64,000 nt of DNA from Mycolicibacterium duvalii (GCF_010726645.1 NZ_AP022563.1:5580001-5644000), one strand, 5' to 3'. Positions 16,957 through 25,338 are shown, counted from the first letter of the stretch. The notes: generated by a model not told the origin, from the sequence alone. Translations and numbers: made by a program.

Positions 16957-17643
16957 GTGCCCGAAGCGAAACGGCCCGATCCCCGTCGGCGGACGCCCGC
17001 GTCCCGGCCCACCCGGCCGGGTAAGTCCACCGACGGCGGACGCGCCAAGCCGCGGGGCACGTCGGCTCGTCGCGAGGCCAAGAGCGGGGAGCCCGGCAAG
17101 GAGCTGGCCACCTTCGAGGGTGACTCCGGTACCAAGGCCACCGGGTCGGTCCGCGAGTCGATCCTGGTCTCCGCCGAGGCGGCCGCCGAGCAGCGCTTCG
17201 GATCCGCGGCACGGCGGGCGGCCATCCTCGCGGCGGTCGTGTGTGTGTTGACGCTGACGATCGCCGGACCGGTGCGGACGTACTTCTCGCAACGCACCGA
17301 GATGAAGCAGCTGCAGGCCAGCGAGGCGCAGCTGCGCGAGCAGATCGCCGAGCTCGAGGAACAGAAGGCCAAACTCGCCGACCCGGTGTACATCGCCGCG
17401 CAGGCCCGCGAGCGGCTGGGCTTCGTACTGCCCGGAGAAATCCCCTATCAGGTCCAGTTGCCTCCCGGCGCAACGGCTCCCGGGTCGCCGGCCGGTGAGC
17501 CGGCCGAAGCCGGCGTCAGCAGCGATCCCTGGTACACGGCGCTGTGGAATACGATTTCCGATGTGCCACGCCCGATTACCGCCCCGACGCCCCCGCCCGG
17601 GCCGGCCGCGCCGCCGCCCGCCGCGCCCCCGCCCGGTGGTTGA
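16957..17643 (+). CDS. FtsB/DivIC-family septum formation protein
   Basis: 228 aa (Rv1024 homologue). The order of parts is a basic, Pro/Lys/Arg-rich cytoplasmic tail (residues 1-85), one membrane segment (AAILAAVVCVLTLTIAGPV, about 88-106), and a periplasmic coiled coil (MKQLQASEAQLREQIAELEE). The DivIC hallmark ARERLGFVLPGEIPY follows, then a Pro-rich tail. FtsB-type proteins link FtsL and FtsQ in the divisome. GTG start three bases after the eno stop. The Pro-rich C-terminus overlaps the start of the DUF501 gene by eight bases. Confidence 0.9.
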   Translation: MPEAKRPDPRRRTPASRPTRPGKSTDGGRAKPRGTSARREAKSGEPGKELATFEGDSGTKATGSVRESILVSAEAAAEQRFGSAARRAAILAAVVCVLTLTIAGPVRTYFSQRTEMKQLQASEAQLREQIAELEEQKAKLADPVYIAAQARERLGFVLPGEIPYQVQLPPGATAPGSPAGEPAEAGVSSDPWYTALWNTISDVPRPITAPTPPPGPAAPPPAAPPPGG

Positions 17644-18127
17644 CCCGGCCGACCTCGAGGCTGTCGCGGCGCAATTGGGCCGTGCGCCGCGCGGGGTGCT
17701 CGAGATCGCCTACCGCTGCCCCAACGGTGAACCCGGAGTGGTCAAGACCGCGCCGAAACTCCCTGACGGAACTCCGTTTCCGACGCTGTACTACCTGACC
17801 CACCCGGCGTTGACGGCGGCGGCGAGCCGGCTGGAATCATCGGGGATGATGCGCGACATGACCGAACGGCTGGCGCAGGACCCCGAGTTGGCCGCCGCCT
17901 ACCGGCGGGCCCACGAGTCGTATCTGGCCGAGCGGGACGCGATCGAACCGCTGGGTACGACGTTCTCCGGCGGCGGCATGCCCGACCGGGTCAAGTGCCT
18001 GCACGTGGTGATTGCGCATTCGTTGGCCAAGGGGCCGGGGGTCAATCCGTTCGGCGACGAGGCGTTGGCGGTACTGGCAAGCGAACCGGCGATGGCCGGG
18101 ATACTGGATCGGGAGCGGTGGACATGA
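17636..18127 (+). CDS. DUF501 family protein (Rv1025-like)
   Basis: 163 aa, function unknown. The family blocks GVLEIAYRCPNGEPGVVKTA, FPTLYYLTHPALTAAASRLE and HVVIAHSLAKGPGVNPFG, with a conserved cysteine in DRVKCLH, are intact. The open frame extends upstream within ftsB, but the GTG at 17636 gives the family's normal N-terminus (VVDPADLEAVAAQLG) and an eight-base overlap with ftsB. The next gene, ppx, overlaps its stop by four bases (ATGA). The constant eno-ftsB-DUF501-ppx operon is conserved across actinobacteria. Confidence 0.92.
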   Translation: MVDPADLEAVAAQLGRAPRGVLEIAYRCPNGEPGVVKTAPKLPDGTPFPTLYYLTHPALTAAASRLESSGMMRDMTERLAQDPELAAAYRRAHESYLAERDAIEPLGTTFSGGGMPDRVKCLHVVIAHSLAKGPGVNPFGDEALAVLASEPAMAGILDRERWT

Positions 18128-19062
18128 CCAGAGTCGGCGCGGTGGATTGCGGCACCAACTCGATCCGGTTGTTGATCGCCGACGTCTCCGACGGGGCGCT
18201 CACCGACGTGGTGCGGGAGATGCGCATCGTCCGGCTGGGTCAGGGCGTGGACGCGACCGGCGAGTTCGCGCCGGATGCGTTGGCGCGCACCAAGGCGGCG
18301 CTGGCTGGCTACGCCGAGACGATGCGCATGCACGAGGTCGGTGCGGTCCGGATGGTGGCCACCTCCGCGGCGCGGGACGTCGCCAACCGCGACGAGTTCT
18401 TCGCGATGACGGCGCAGGTGCTCGGCGAGGTGGTCGAGGGCGCGGTCGCCGAGGTGATCACCGGCGACGAGGAGGCCGAGCTGTCCTTCCGCGGCGCTGT
18501 CGGCGAACTGGACGCTGCAGCAGCGCCTTTCCTCGTCGTCGACCTCGGTGGCGGCTCGACGGAGTTGGTTCTGGGCGCTCAGGACGTGACCGCAGGCTTC
18601 TCGACCGATATCGGGTGTGTGCGGTTGACCGAGCGGTGCCTGCACTCCGATCCGCCGACCGGCGAACAGATCGAGCGGGCGCGGGCGGTGGTCCGCGAAG
18701 CCCTCGACGAGGCACTGCGTGTGGTGCCGGTCGAGCAGGCGCACACCTGGGTGGGGGTGGCCGGCACGATGACGACCTTGGCCGCGTTGGCCCACAAGAT
18801 GACCACCTACGACTCCGAGGCCATCCACCTCTCGCGGGTGCGCTTCGACGATCTGCTCGAGGTCTGCGATCAGCTGCTGTCGATGACGCGTCAGCAGCGT
18901 GCGGCGCTCGGACCGATGCACGAGGGTCGCGTCGACGTCATCGGCGGGGGAGCGTTGATCGTGCAGGAGCTGGCCGCCGTGCTGGGCGAGCGCGCCGGCA
19001 TCGACGAGTTGGTGGTCAGCGAGCACGACATCCTCGACGGCATCGCGCTGTCGATCGCCTGA
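18124..19062 (+). CDS. ppx: Exopolyphosphatase, Ppx/GppA family
   Basis: 312 aa (Rv1026, the short mycobacterial PPX2 type). Actin-like ATPase fold: phosphate-1 motif VGAVDCGTNSIRLLIADV, EEAELSFRGAVGEL, phosphate-2 motif LVVDLGGGSTELVLG and the adenosine-side motif VGVAGTMTTLAALA. It lacks the extra C-terminal HD-like region of long bacterial PPX. It should release phosphate from the ends of polyphosphate or hydrolyse pppGpp. ATG overlaps the DUF501 stop by four bases. End of the eno operon. Confidence 0.94.
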   Translation: MTRVGAVDCGTNSIRLLIADVSDGALTDVVREMRIVRLGQGVDATGEFAPDALARTKAALAGYAETMRMHEVGAVRMVATSAARDVANRDEFFAMTAQVLGEVVEGAVAEVITGDEEAELSFRGAVGELDAAAAPFLVVDLGGGSTELVLGAQDVTAGFSTDIGCVRLTERCLHSDPPTGEQIERARAVVREALDEALRVVPVEQAHTWVGVAGTMTTLAALAHKMTTYDSEAIHLSRVRFDDLLEVCDQLLSMTRQQRAALGPMHEGRVDVIGGGALIVQELAAVLGERAGIDELVVSEHDILDGIALSIA

Positions 19063-19148
19063 GCTATTGCTGCGAGCCCGCGGGCGGAGGACAATCGGCT
19101 CCGACGGCAGCGCCGTCACGACGCTGCCTCGGCGAAAGGAGGCAGATT

Positions 19149-19769
19149 GTGTTTGCACGAACAACGACCGTCTGGGGGCGGCCGTCGTCAGTCGACGACG
19201 GGATAGCCAACATCCGCGAATCCGTGATGCCGGTGGTGCAGAAGCTGCACGGCTTCGTCGGCCTGTCACTGCTGGTCGACCGCAATACGGGACGCTGCAT
19301 CGCGACCACGTCCTGGCAGTCCGAGGAGGCGATACGCGCCAGCGCACCGCTGGTGCGCGAGGTGCGCGACCGCGCAGCGCAGATCTTGGGCGGCACCATG
19401 GAGGTGGCCGACTGGGAGATCGCGGTGATGCATCGCCATCATGAGAGCCACGAGGGCGCCCGCGTCCGGGTCACCTGGGTCAGAATCGACCCGAGCCGGA
19501 TCGAGCCGGGCATCGAGATCTTCAAAGATCGGGTGCTGCCCGTCCTCGACGAACTCGAGGGACATTGCAGCACAAGTCTGTTGATCAACCGAGACGCCGC
19601 CCGCGCGGTGGTGTCGTCGGCCTACGACAGCGTCGAGGCGCTCGAGCGTCATCGCGGTGAGCTCGACAGGCTGCGAGACGCCACCACCGAGGAAACCGGC
19701 GCCGACACGGTGGAGGAGTGCGACTTCGAGTTGGCGATCGCGCACCTGAGGGTGCCCGAGTTGGTCTGA
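19149..19769 (+). CDS. Hypothetical protein with two tandem ferredoxin-like (ABM-type) repeats
   Basis: 206 aa. GTG start after GAAAGGAGG. The chain contains two similar halves: N-half SVMPVVQKLHGFVGLSLLVD then SWQSEEAIRASAPLVREVRD, and C-half RVLPVLDELEGHCSTSLLIN then AYDSVEALERHRGELDRLRD. Each half has the strand-helix-strand order of small dimeric alpha/beta-barrel proteins such as antibiotic-biosynthesis monooxygenases. Fusing two such units would give an intramolecular dimer. No catalytic residues can be assigned. It follows ppx at 86 bases and has its own strong ribosome-binding site. Function unknown; stress or haem-related roles are possible but not shown. Confidence 0.75.
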   Translation: MFARTTTVWGRPSSVDDGIANIRESVMPVVQKLHGFVGLSLLVDRNTGRCIATTSWQSEEAIRASAPLVREVRDRAAQILGGTMEVADWEIAVMHRHHESHEGARVRVTWVRIDPSRIEPGIEIFKDRVLPVLDELEGHCSTSLLINRDAARAVVSSAYDSVEALERHRGELDRLRDATTEETGADTVEECDFELAIAHLRVPELV

Positions 19770-19776
19770 CCCCGCG

Positions 19777-20241
19777 CTACCGGGCGGCGGCGCGGCGCAC
19801 CCGCAGGTGGCGGCGACGGGTGGGATCGTGCTGCCCGGCCAGGGTGACGGCCAACAGCACCATCACCGCGCCGGCGACCACGTGCAGCCAGTTGGCCGCC
19901 GAGTTCAGCGGCAGCACGTGCCGGCCGTAGTCGACCGCGAACCCGTAGCAGCCCAGAGCGAAGTAGATCAGGCCGCCGCCGAGCAGGTAGGCACGGGCGG
20001 CGGCGTAGGTGCGGGCCAGCGCGAAGCCGCACAACCCGACCAGGATGTGCAGGGCGTTGGCGGCCACCGACACGGTGACGCTGCCGAACAGCGCCGCGCC
20101 GGACTGCGGTCCTGCCCAGCTGATTTCGCCGAGGTTGGCGGTGACACCGGGCACAAAGCCGAGTATTCCGGTGAGGGTCAGCGCCGTCGCTACGAGCACC
20201 GCCGCACCCTGCACGGCCATGTACTTCGGTTCTGTCGACAT
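19777..20241 (-). CDS. DUF4383 membrane protein
   Basis: 154 aa with four predicted membrane segments (around AVLVATALTLTGILGFV, ALHILVGLCGFALA, AYLLGGGLIYFALGCYGF, WLHVVAGAVMVLLAVTLAG). The family hallmarks are ANALHILVGLCG and NSAANWLHVVAG. The tail is strongly basic (RRRHLRVRRAAAR). The ATG at 20239-20241 follows GGAGGTGGGG; a GTG two codons upstream is possible. DUF4383 proteins are common in actinobacteria and have no known function. It is convergent with the preceding gene, with seven bases between the stops. Confidence 0.85.
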   Translation of the reverse strand: MSTEPKYMAVQGAAVLVATALTLTGILGFVPGVTANLGEISWAGPQSGAALFGSVTVSVAANALHILVGLCGFALARTYAAARAYLLGGGLIYFALGCYGFAVDYGRHVLPLNSAANWLHVVAGAVMVLLAVTLAGQHDPTRRRHLRVRRAAAR

Positions 20242-20324
20242 CCCCACCTCCCCTCACGTCGCTATTGACGTGCGTGCAGGTAGAGATACCCATCAGGCGC
20301 GGGATCACACCCGCGGGCACACTC

Positions 20325-22196
20325 TCAGCCGCGCAGGATCGTCTGCAAGGTGTCGAGCACCGACGGATCCTCGATCGTCGAGGGCACGGGTTCGTCGCGG
20401 CCGGCCGCGAGGGCCCGCATGGTCTTGCGCAGGATCTTGCCGGACCGCGTCTTGGGCAGAGCGGGGACGACGTCGACGATCCGCAGCGATGCGACGGCGC
20501 CGATCTCACTGCGCACCAGCGCAACCAGCTCGTCGGCCAGGCCGTCGGTGTCCGCGCCGGCTTTGACCACCACCAGTCCCCGCGGCACTTGGCCTTTGAT
20601 GTCGTCGGGCACGCCGATCACCGCGCACTCGGCGACCGACGGGTGCGTCGCGAGGACCTCCTCGATGGCTCCGGTGGACAGGCGGTGCCCGGCGACGTTG
20701 ATGACGTCATCGATTCGGCCCATGACGAACAGGTAGCCGTCCTCGTCGAAATGGCCACCGTCACCGGTGAGGTAGAACCCCGGATGCTCGGACAGATACG
20801 ACGCCTCGTAGCGGGCGTCGGCGTTCCACAGCGTGGGCAGTGTGCCGGGCGGCAGCGGCAGCCGGATGCAGATCGCCCCCTCCTGGCCGGCGTCGCAGCC
20901 GTACCCGTCGTCGTGCAGGACGTGCACGTCATAGCCCGGCATGGGAACCGTGGGCGAACCTGGCTTGATCGGAAACCGTTGCACGCCCACGGGATTGGCT
21001 GCCACCGCCCAGCCGGTCTCGGTCTGCCACCAGTGGTCGATGACGGGGATGCCGAGCTTCGCCGACGCCCAGTGGTAGGTGTCGGGGTCGAGGCGTTCGC
21101 CGGCCAGGAACAGATACTTCAGGCAGGACAGGTCGTAGCGGCCGACGTGTTCGGCCTCATGGTCCTCCTTGCGGATCGCGCGGATCGCCGTCGGGGCGGT
21201 GAACAGCACCTTGACGCCGTGCTCGGCGACGACACGCCAGAACGCGCCCGGATCGGGGGTGCCGACCGGCTTTCCCTCGTACAGCACGGTGGTGGCGCCG
21301 AGCAGCAGCGGCGCGTAGACGATGTAGGAATGGCCGACCACCCAGCCCACATCCGAGGCGGCCCAGAACACCTCACCCGGCGCGACGTCGTAGATGTGAC
21401 GCATGCTCCAGAGCAACGCGACCGCGTGGCCACCGTTGTCGCGCACGATGCCCTTGGGTTTACCGGTGGTGCCGGAGGTGTAGAGCACGTAGAGCGGGTC
21501 GGTCGCTGCGACGGGCACCGGGTCGGCGGGCGTGGCGGCCGCCATCACATCCGCCCAGTCCCAGTCGCGGCCCTCGATCAGCTCGCAGCGCTGCCGGTCC
21601 CTCTGCACCACCACGCAGTGCCGCGGTGGATGGTCCACCATGCCGATCGCGGCGTCGAGCATCGGCTTGTACTCGAGCACGCGGCCCGGTTCGATGCCGC
21701 AGGATGCGGACACGACCACCGTCGGGCGCACGTCGTCGATGCGCACCGCCAGTTCGTGGGGTGCGAACCCGCCGAACACGACCGAGTGCACCGCGCCCAG
21801 CCGCGCGCAGGCCAGCATCGCGATCACGGCCTCGGGGATCATCGGCATGTAGATGACGACGCGGTCGCCGCGGCCCACACCCAGGCCGCGCAGCGCCCCG
21901 GCGAACCGCGCCGTGTGCTCGAGCAGCTCGCGGTAGGTGTAGGTGCGTTTCGTGTCGGTGACCGCCGAGTCGTAGATCAGCGCCGGTTGGTCTCCGCGAC
22001 CGGAGTCGACATGGCGGTCCAGCGCGTTGGCGCAGGTGTTGAGTTCGGCGTCGGGGAACCAGCGATAGAACGGCGGATTGCTGTCGTCGAGGACGCGCTG
22101 CGGCGGCTTGGTCCACGTCACGGCCGTGGCCGCGTCGCCCCAGAACGGCTCGGGGTCGTCGATGCTGGCGTCGAAGAGTTCGCGATACCCAGGCAT
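20325..22196 (-). CDS. prpE: Acyl-CoA synthetase, propionyl-CoA synthetase (PrpE) type
   Basis: 623 aa AMP-forming enzyme that activates a short-chain acid, probably propionate, to its CoA thioester. Core motifs are intact: VLYTSGTTGKPKGIV, FWAASDVGWVVGHSY, LFLAGERLDPDTYHWA, HWWQTETGWA, the hinge region YLFVMGRIDDVINVAGHRLS and the acetylatable lysine in PKTRSGKILRK near the C-terminus. Length and sequence style fit PrpE rather than the longer Acs; substrate preference is inferred. ATG at 22196; a longer open frame reaching 22235 would run into the divergent hydrolase promoter. Confidence 0.88.
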   Translation of the reverse strand: MPGYRELFDASIDDPEPFWGDAATAVTWTKPPQRVLDDSNPPFYRWFPDAELNTCANALDRHVDSGRGDQPALIYDSAVTDTKRTYTYRELLEHTARFAGALRGLGVGRGDRVVIYMPMIPEAVIAMLACARLGAVHSVVFGGFAPHELAVRIDDVRPTVVVSASCGIEPGRVLEYKPMLDAAIGMVDHPPRHCVVVQRDRQRCELIEGRDWDWADVMAAATPADPVPVAATDPLYVLYTSGTTGKPKGIVRDNGGHAVALLWSMRHIYDVAPGEVFWAASDVGWVVGHSYIVYAPLLLGATTVLYEGKPVGTPDPGAFWRVVAEHGVKVLFTAPTAIRAIRKEDHEAEHVGRYDLSCLKYLFLAGERLDPDTYHWASAKLGIPVIDHWWQTETGWAVAANPVGVQRFPIKPGSPTVPMPGYDVHVLHDDGYGCDAGQEGAICIRLPLPPGTLPTLWNADARYEASYLSEHPGFYLTGDGGHFDEDGYLFVMGRIDDVINVAGHRLSTGAIEEVLATHPSVAECAVIGVPDDIKGQVPRGLVVVKAGADTDGLADELVALVRSEIGAVASLRIVDVVPALPKTRSGKILRKTMRALAAGRDEPVPSTIEDPSVLDTLQTILRG

Positions 22197-22233
22197 GGGT
22201 GAACCGTAGACCGTTCGGATTAGTCTCAGGGCC

Positions 22234-23100
22234 ATGACGAGCCAACCCCCGGAGATTCCCGGCGTCCGCCGCCACTACGTGTCCGCGCGCGGCGTGAAAT
22301 TCCACGTCACCGAGTCCGGCCCCGAGGACGGCCGGCCCGTGCTCGCCCTCCACGGCTGGCCGCAGCACCACTACGTCTACCGTGACCTGCTGGGCGATCC
22401 GCCCCCGGGGCTGCGGATCATCGCACCCGACCTGCCGGGCTACGGCTGGTCTGGAGCGGCGCCGCACCGCTGGGCCAAAGAGGACGTGGCCGCCGACCTG
22501 GTGGCGTTGATGGACGCGATGGGCCTCGACCGCGTGCTGCTGGTCGGGCACGACTGGGGCGGTTACATCGGCTTCCTGGTCGCGCTGCAGGCCCCGGACC
22601 GCATCGACGCGTACATGCCGCTCAACATCGCCCACCTGTGGGTGCCGCCGAAGGTGCTCGCACCGCATCTGTGGCGGTTCCTGATGTACCAGCCGCTGAT
22701 CGCATTCGCGGGGGTGCCGGTGCAGACCCGCACGTCGTTCCTGGACATCGTCTACCGCCGGGTGTCGGAGGTGGATCCGCAGACGGCGCGGGTCTACACC
22801 GAGCGGTTCCGCGATCCGCTGGTGGCCCGCACCGCGCGTGACACCTACCGGACGTTCCTGCTGCACGAGGTTCCCACCGTGGCACGCCACGGGGAGTCGC
22901 GGCGTGCCACGGTGCCGATCCGCGCGTTGTTCGGCACCGACGACGACGCCATCCACCCCGACCTCGCGTCGGCGGAGACCGCGCGCGCCGACGACTACAC
23001 CGTCGAGTACACCGACTGCGGCCATTTCATCCTCGACGAGCGCCCGGAGTTGGTGCGCGCCAAGCTGATCGCTCTGGCCGAGGAGTTCCCGGCGCGGTAG
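22234..23100 (+). CDS. Alpha/beta hydrolase, epoxide hydrolase-like
   Basis: 288 aa. The oxyanion-hole motif LALHGWPQHHYVY is followed by the nucleophile elbow LLVGHDWGGYIGF. The nucleophile is aspartate (about residue 107), as in epoxide hydrolases and haloalkane dehalogenases rather than serine esterases. A catalytic acid is likely in LFGTDDDAIHP and the histidine is in TDCGHFILDERPELV. A cap domain (about residues 135-215) lies between. The start is 37 bases from the divergent acyl-CoA synthetase gene, so the pair shares a compact promoter region. Substrate cannot be told. Confidence 0.88.
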   Translation: MTSQPPEIPGVRRHYVSARGVKFHVTESGPEDGRPVLALHGWPQHHYVYRDLLGDPPPGLRIIAPDLPGYGWSGAAPHRWAKEDVAADLVALMDAMGLDRVLLVGHDWGGYIGFLVALQAPDRIDAYMPLNIAHLWVPPKVLAPHLWRFLMYQPLIAFAGVPVQTRTSFLDIVYRRVSEVDPQTARVYTERFRDPLVARTARDTYRTFLLHEVPTVARHGESRRATVPIRALFGTDDDAIHPDLASAETARADDYTVEYTDCGHFILDERPELVRAKLIALAEEFPAR

Positions 23101-23125
23101 CTCACTTGCCCGCTATCCCGCGAGG

Positions 23126-23380
23126 TCAGCGGGCGACGATGCCGGCCGCGCGGGCGCGGTCGACGCTGCGTTCCCAGGACCTCTCGCCGACCACCAGCAC
23201 GGCCAACGCTGCGGTGAGCGCGAGTCCGGAGAGGAGCCAGTAAACGAGCGGAGCCAGCGGTGCGGTCGTGGCGACCAGCATGGTCACCGCGCTGGCCAGC
23301 AATGTCAGGGACGCGGTGCGGGGAAACCGCCACGAAGGACGGAAACCCATGCCGGGACGAGGGGCAACCGTTGTGGACAT
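23126..23380 (-). CDS. Small two-helix membrane protein
   Basis: 84 aa with two hydrophobic segments (LTLLASAVTMLVATTAPLAP and LSGLALTAALAVLVVGE), a basic Pro/Arg N-terminus and a charged C-tail (RSWERSVDRARAAGIVAR). No family recognised. It is convergent with the hydrolase. A short TGGAG precedes the ATG. Likely real because of its codon use and clean membrane topology, but the function is unknown. Confidence 0.62.
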   Translation of the reverse strand: MSTTVAPRPGMGFRPSWRFPRTASLTLLASAVTMLVATTAPLAPLVYWLLSGLALTAALAVLVVGERSWERSVDRARAAGIVAR

Positions 23381-23446
23381 AGCTCCACAATGGACACCTC
23401 AGCTAAGAACCGGCTCACCGCTTTCTGTGGATTTCCTTTGAGAGCT

Positions 23447-23722
23447 CTAGGACGGCGGCGGTTCGTTGGCCAGCGCCTGGTAACCGCGCGCACTGGCCCG
23501 CTGGACGCCCGCACGCACCACACCGATGATCAGGCCCTGCAGCGCCGCGGTTGCGAATACGGCCACGAGGGGCTGCTGCAGGTCTTTCGGATCGGGCGGC
23601 TCGTTGTCGTTGTCGCCGATGTGTTTCCAGATCCGGGTGAACACGGCGCTGGCCAGCAGGCCGCCGCCGACGCTGGTGGCTACCGACAGCGGTGTGAACA
23701 GCGATCGGGAGAGTTTGCTCAT
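23447..23722 (-). CDS. DUF4235 membrane protein
   Basis: 91 aa. The family pattern is visible: TPLSVATSVGGGLLASAVFT as first membrane segment, KRIW-like basic-aromatic turn (RIWKHIG), the acidic Pro-rich linker NEPPDPKD, and a second segment AVFATAALQGLIIGVVRAGV. DUF4235 proteins are small inner-membrane proteins often found in general-stress regulons. The ATG at 23722 is preceded by GGAGTGACG. A SigF-type promoter lies 46 bases upstream of the ATG. Confidence 0.85.
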   Translation of the reverse strand: MSKLSRSLFTPLSVATSVGGGLLASAVFTRIWKHIGDNDNEPPDPKDLQQPLVAVFATAALQGLIIGVVRAGVQRASARGYQALANEPPPS

Positions 23723-23767
23723 CGTCACTCCAATGTGTCTGCGGCGCAGGGCGGACTGATCGTCTCT

Positions 23768-23792
23768 CTACCCGACCGTGCCATCGTCAAAC
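23768..23792 (-). promoter_or_regulatory. SigF-type promoter for the DUF4235 gene
   Basis: On the minus strand GTTT (23792-23789), a 15-base spacer and GGGTAG (23773-23768). This matches the mycobacterial SigF pattern GTTT-N15-17-GGGTA(T/C), with only the last -10 base off. The predicted transcript start is near 23761, giving a leader of about 38 bases that contains the Shine-Dalgarno sequence. Confidence 0.65.
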
Positions 23793-23829
23793 CTGGCCTG
23801 CGCCACAGCTGACGTGCCAGGATCGCCCT

Positions 23830-24354
23830 ATGGCCGGCGACGATCACCGCGAGGAGCAGCACCTTTACCGTGGTCGTCGGGAAACCGAGATGGAACGGCT
23901 GGACCGCAACTGGAACAGCTTGCTGCAGGAGTTGCGGGTGGTCCAGACCGGCGTTCAGGTGCTCACCGGGTTCCTGCTGACCCTGCCGTTCCAGACTCGC
24001 TTCGATGTCCTGAGCGGACCCATGCGGGTGGTCTATCTGGTCACCGTGTGCACGGCGGTGTTGTCGACGGCGCTGCTCGTCGCGCCGGTGGCCATGCACC
24101 GGCTGCTGTTCCGCCGCCACCGGCTGCGCAGCCTGGTGCTGGCGTCGCACCGCTGCGCCTACGCCGGTGTGCTGTTGCTCGGACTGGCCGTCTCCGGAAT
24201 GACGATGATCATCTTCTACGCCGTGGTGGGCACCGTGCCCGCCTTGATCGCCGGCGGAAGCGCCCTGGTGGTGTTCGGCGCGTTCTGGCTGCTGCTGCCG
24301 ATGGGTATGCGGCTGGGTCTGCGCCGCTCGGAGCCGTCGCCGCCCACGCCGTAG
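23830..24354 (+). CDS. DUF6328 family membrane protein
   Basis: 174 aa. A charged cytoplasmic N-terminus contains the family core LLQELRVVQTGVQVLTGFLL, followed by four membrane segments (TGFLLTLPF, VVYLVTVCTAVLSTALLVAP, CAYAGVLLLGLAVSGMTMII, AGGSALVVFGAFWLLLPMGM). These proteins are widespread in actinobacteria with no known function. It is divergent from the DUF4235 gene. I see no SigF-like site of its own. The next promoter, for the SDR, starts nine bases after its stop. Confidence 0.83.
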   Translation: MAGDDHREEQHLYRGRRETEMERLDRNWNSLLQELRVVQTGVQVLTGFLLTLPFQTRFDVLSGPMRVVYLVTVCTAVLSTALLVAPVAMHRLLFRRHRLRSLVLASHRCAYAGVLLLGLAVSGMTMIIFYAVVGTVPALIAGGSALVVFGAFWLLLPMGMRLGLRRSEPSPPTP

Positions 24355-24362
24355 CGCGCCGC

Positions 24363-24387
24363 GTTTCGTGGGCGCGGCCGAGGGTAT
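24363..24387 (+). promoter_or_regulatory. SigF-type promoter for the SDR gene
   Basis: GTTT at 24363-24366, 15-base spacer, GGGTAT at 24382-24387. This is a perfect match to the mycobacterial SigF pattern. The predicted transcript start is near 24394, about 23 bases before the SDR ATG, leaving room for the GAGGAGG ribosome-binding site. Confidence 0.75.
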
Positions 24388-24416
24388 GCGGCGCGGACGA
24401 CACCCGAGGAGGCGCA

Positions 24417-25274
24417 ATGGCTGGCGACGACGTGACACCCGACGGCGTGATCCCATACCCGGGCGACACCGCCGACATGGCCGACAAGCCGCGCGACGAG
24501 ATGCGCGACTACGTCGGCACCGGCCTACTGGCCGGCAAGCGGGCGCTGATCACCGGCGGAGACTCCGGCATCGGCAGGGCGGTGGCGGTGGCGTTCGCCA
24601 AGGAGGGCGCAGACGTCGCGATCGCGTATCTCGAGGAGGACGACGACGCGTCACACACCGCGTCGTTGGTGGAAACGGCCGGGCAACGCGCGGTGACGCT
24701 GCCGGGTGACCTCGCCGACCCGGGCCACTGCCGGGCCGTCGTCGAGGACGCGGTCACACAGCTCGGGGGACTCGATATCGTGGTCAACAACGTGGCGTTT
24801 CAGTCGCCGATCTCCGACTTCACCGAGATCAGCGACGAGCAGTGGCGGCGCACCTTCTCGGTCAACATCGACAGCTTCTTCCACGTCACCAAAGCGGCGT
24901 TGAAACATCTGCCGGACGGGTCGGCGATCATCAACACGAGTTCGATCAACGGGCTGCGCGGCAACAAGACGCTAATTGATTACTCGGCGACCAAGGGGGC
25001 GGTCAACGCGTTGACCTACTCGTTGGCACAGTCGCTGGTCGACAGGAACATCCGGGTCAACTGTGTGGCACCCGGGCCGGTGTGGACGCCGTTGATCCCG
25101 GCGACGATGGGGCAGGACAAGACCGAAGGATTCGGCGAGCAGACGCCGATGGGGCGCGCCGCCCAGCCCGACGAGATCGCCCCGTCCTACGTGTTCTTCG
25201 CCGCCAGCCGGCTCTCGTCGTACTACAGCGGCGAAGTGCTGGCGCCTATCGGCGGGGAAACCCTGCCGGGCTGA
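24417..25274 (+). CDS. Short-chain dehydrogenase/reductase, general-stress type (YghA/GSP39-like)
   Basis: 285 aa. NAD(P)-binding motif ALITGGDSGIGRAVAVAFAK, the NNVA motif in DIVVNNVAF, catalytic serine in IINTSSINGLRG, and the YxxxK pair in LIDYSATKGAVNALTY. The N-terminal 40-residue extension with DGVIPYPGDTADM and DEMRDYVGTGLLAGK is typical of the stress-induced SDR subgroup related to E. coli YghA and Bacillus GSP39. The carbonyl substrate is unknown. GAGGAGGCGCA precedes the ATG. Strong SigF-type promoter upstream. Confidence 0.9.
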   Translation: MAGDDVTPDGVIPYPGDTADMADKPRDEMRDYVGTGLLAGKRALITGGDSGIGRAVAVAFAKEGADVAIAYLEEDDDASHTASLVETAGQRAVTLPGDLADPGHCRAVVEDAVTQLGGLDIVVNNVAFQSPISDFTEISDEQWRRTFSVNIDSFFHVTKAALKHLPDGSAIINTSSINGLRGNKTLIDYSATKGAVNALTYSLAQSLVDRNIRVNCVAPGPVWTPLIPATMGQDKTEGFGEQTPMGRAAQPDEIAPSYVFFAASRLSSYYSGEVLAPIGGETLPG

Positions 25275-25293
25275 GCGAGACCGCCGTACAGCC

Positions 25294-25323
25294 GAACAGC
25301 CGGTGGAAATCCACCGGCTGTTC
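25294..25323. terminator. Intergenic hairpin between convergent genes
   Basis: A perfect 14-bp stem (GAACAGCCGGTGGA with TCCACCGGCTGTTC) with a two-base AA centre. It lies 20 bases after the SDR stop and 15 bases before the hemerythrin gene's stop. No T-run follows on either strand. It probably serves as a bidirectional terminator or transcript-end stabiliser. Confidence 0.6.
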
Positions 25324-25338
25324 GATGCTGCACGCTGT

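Noticed and set aside
23778..24416. Upstream extension of the SDR gene by over 200 codons
   Set aside because: The extension overlaps the complete DUF6328 gene in another frame; the ATG at 24417 has a strong ribosome-binding site and promoter.
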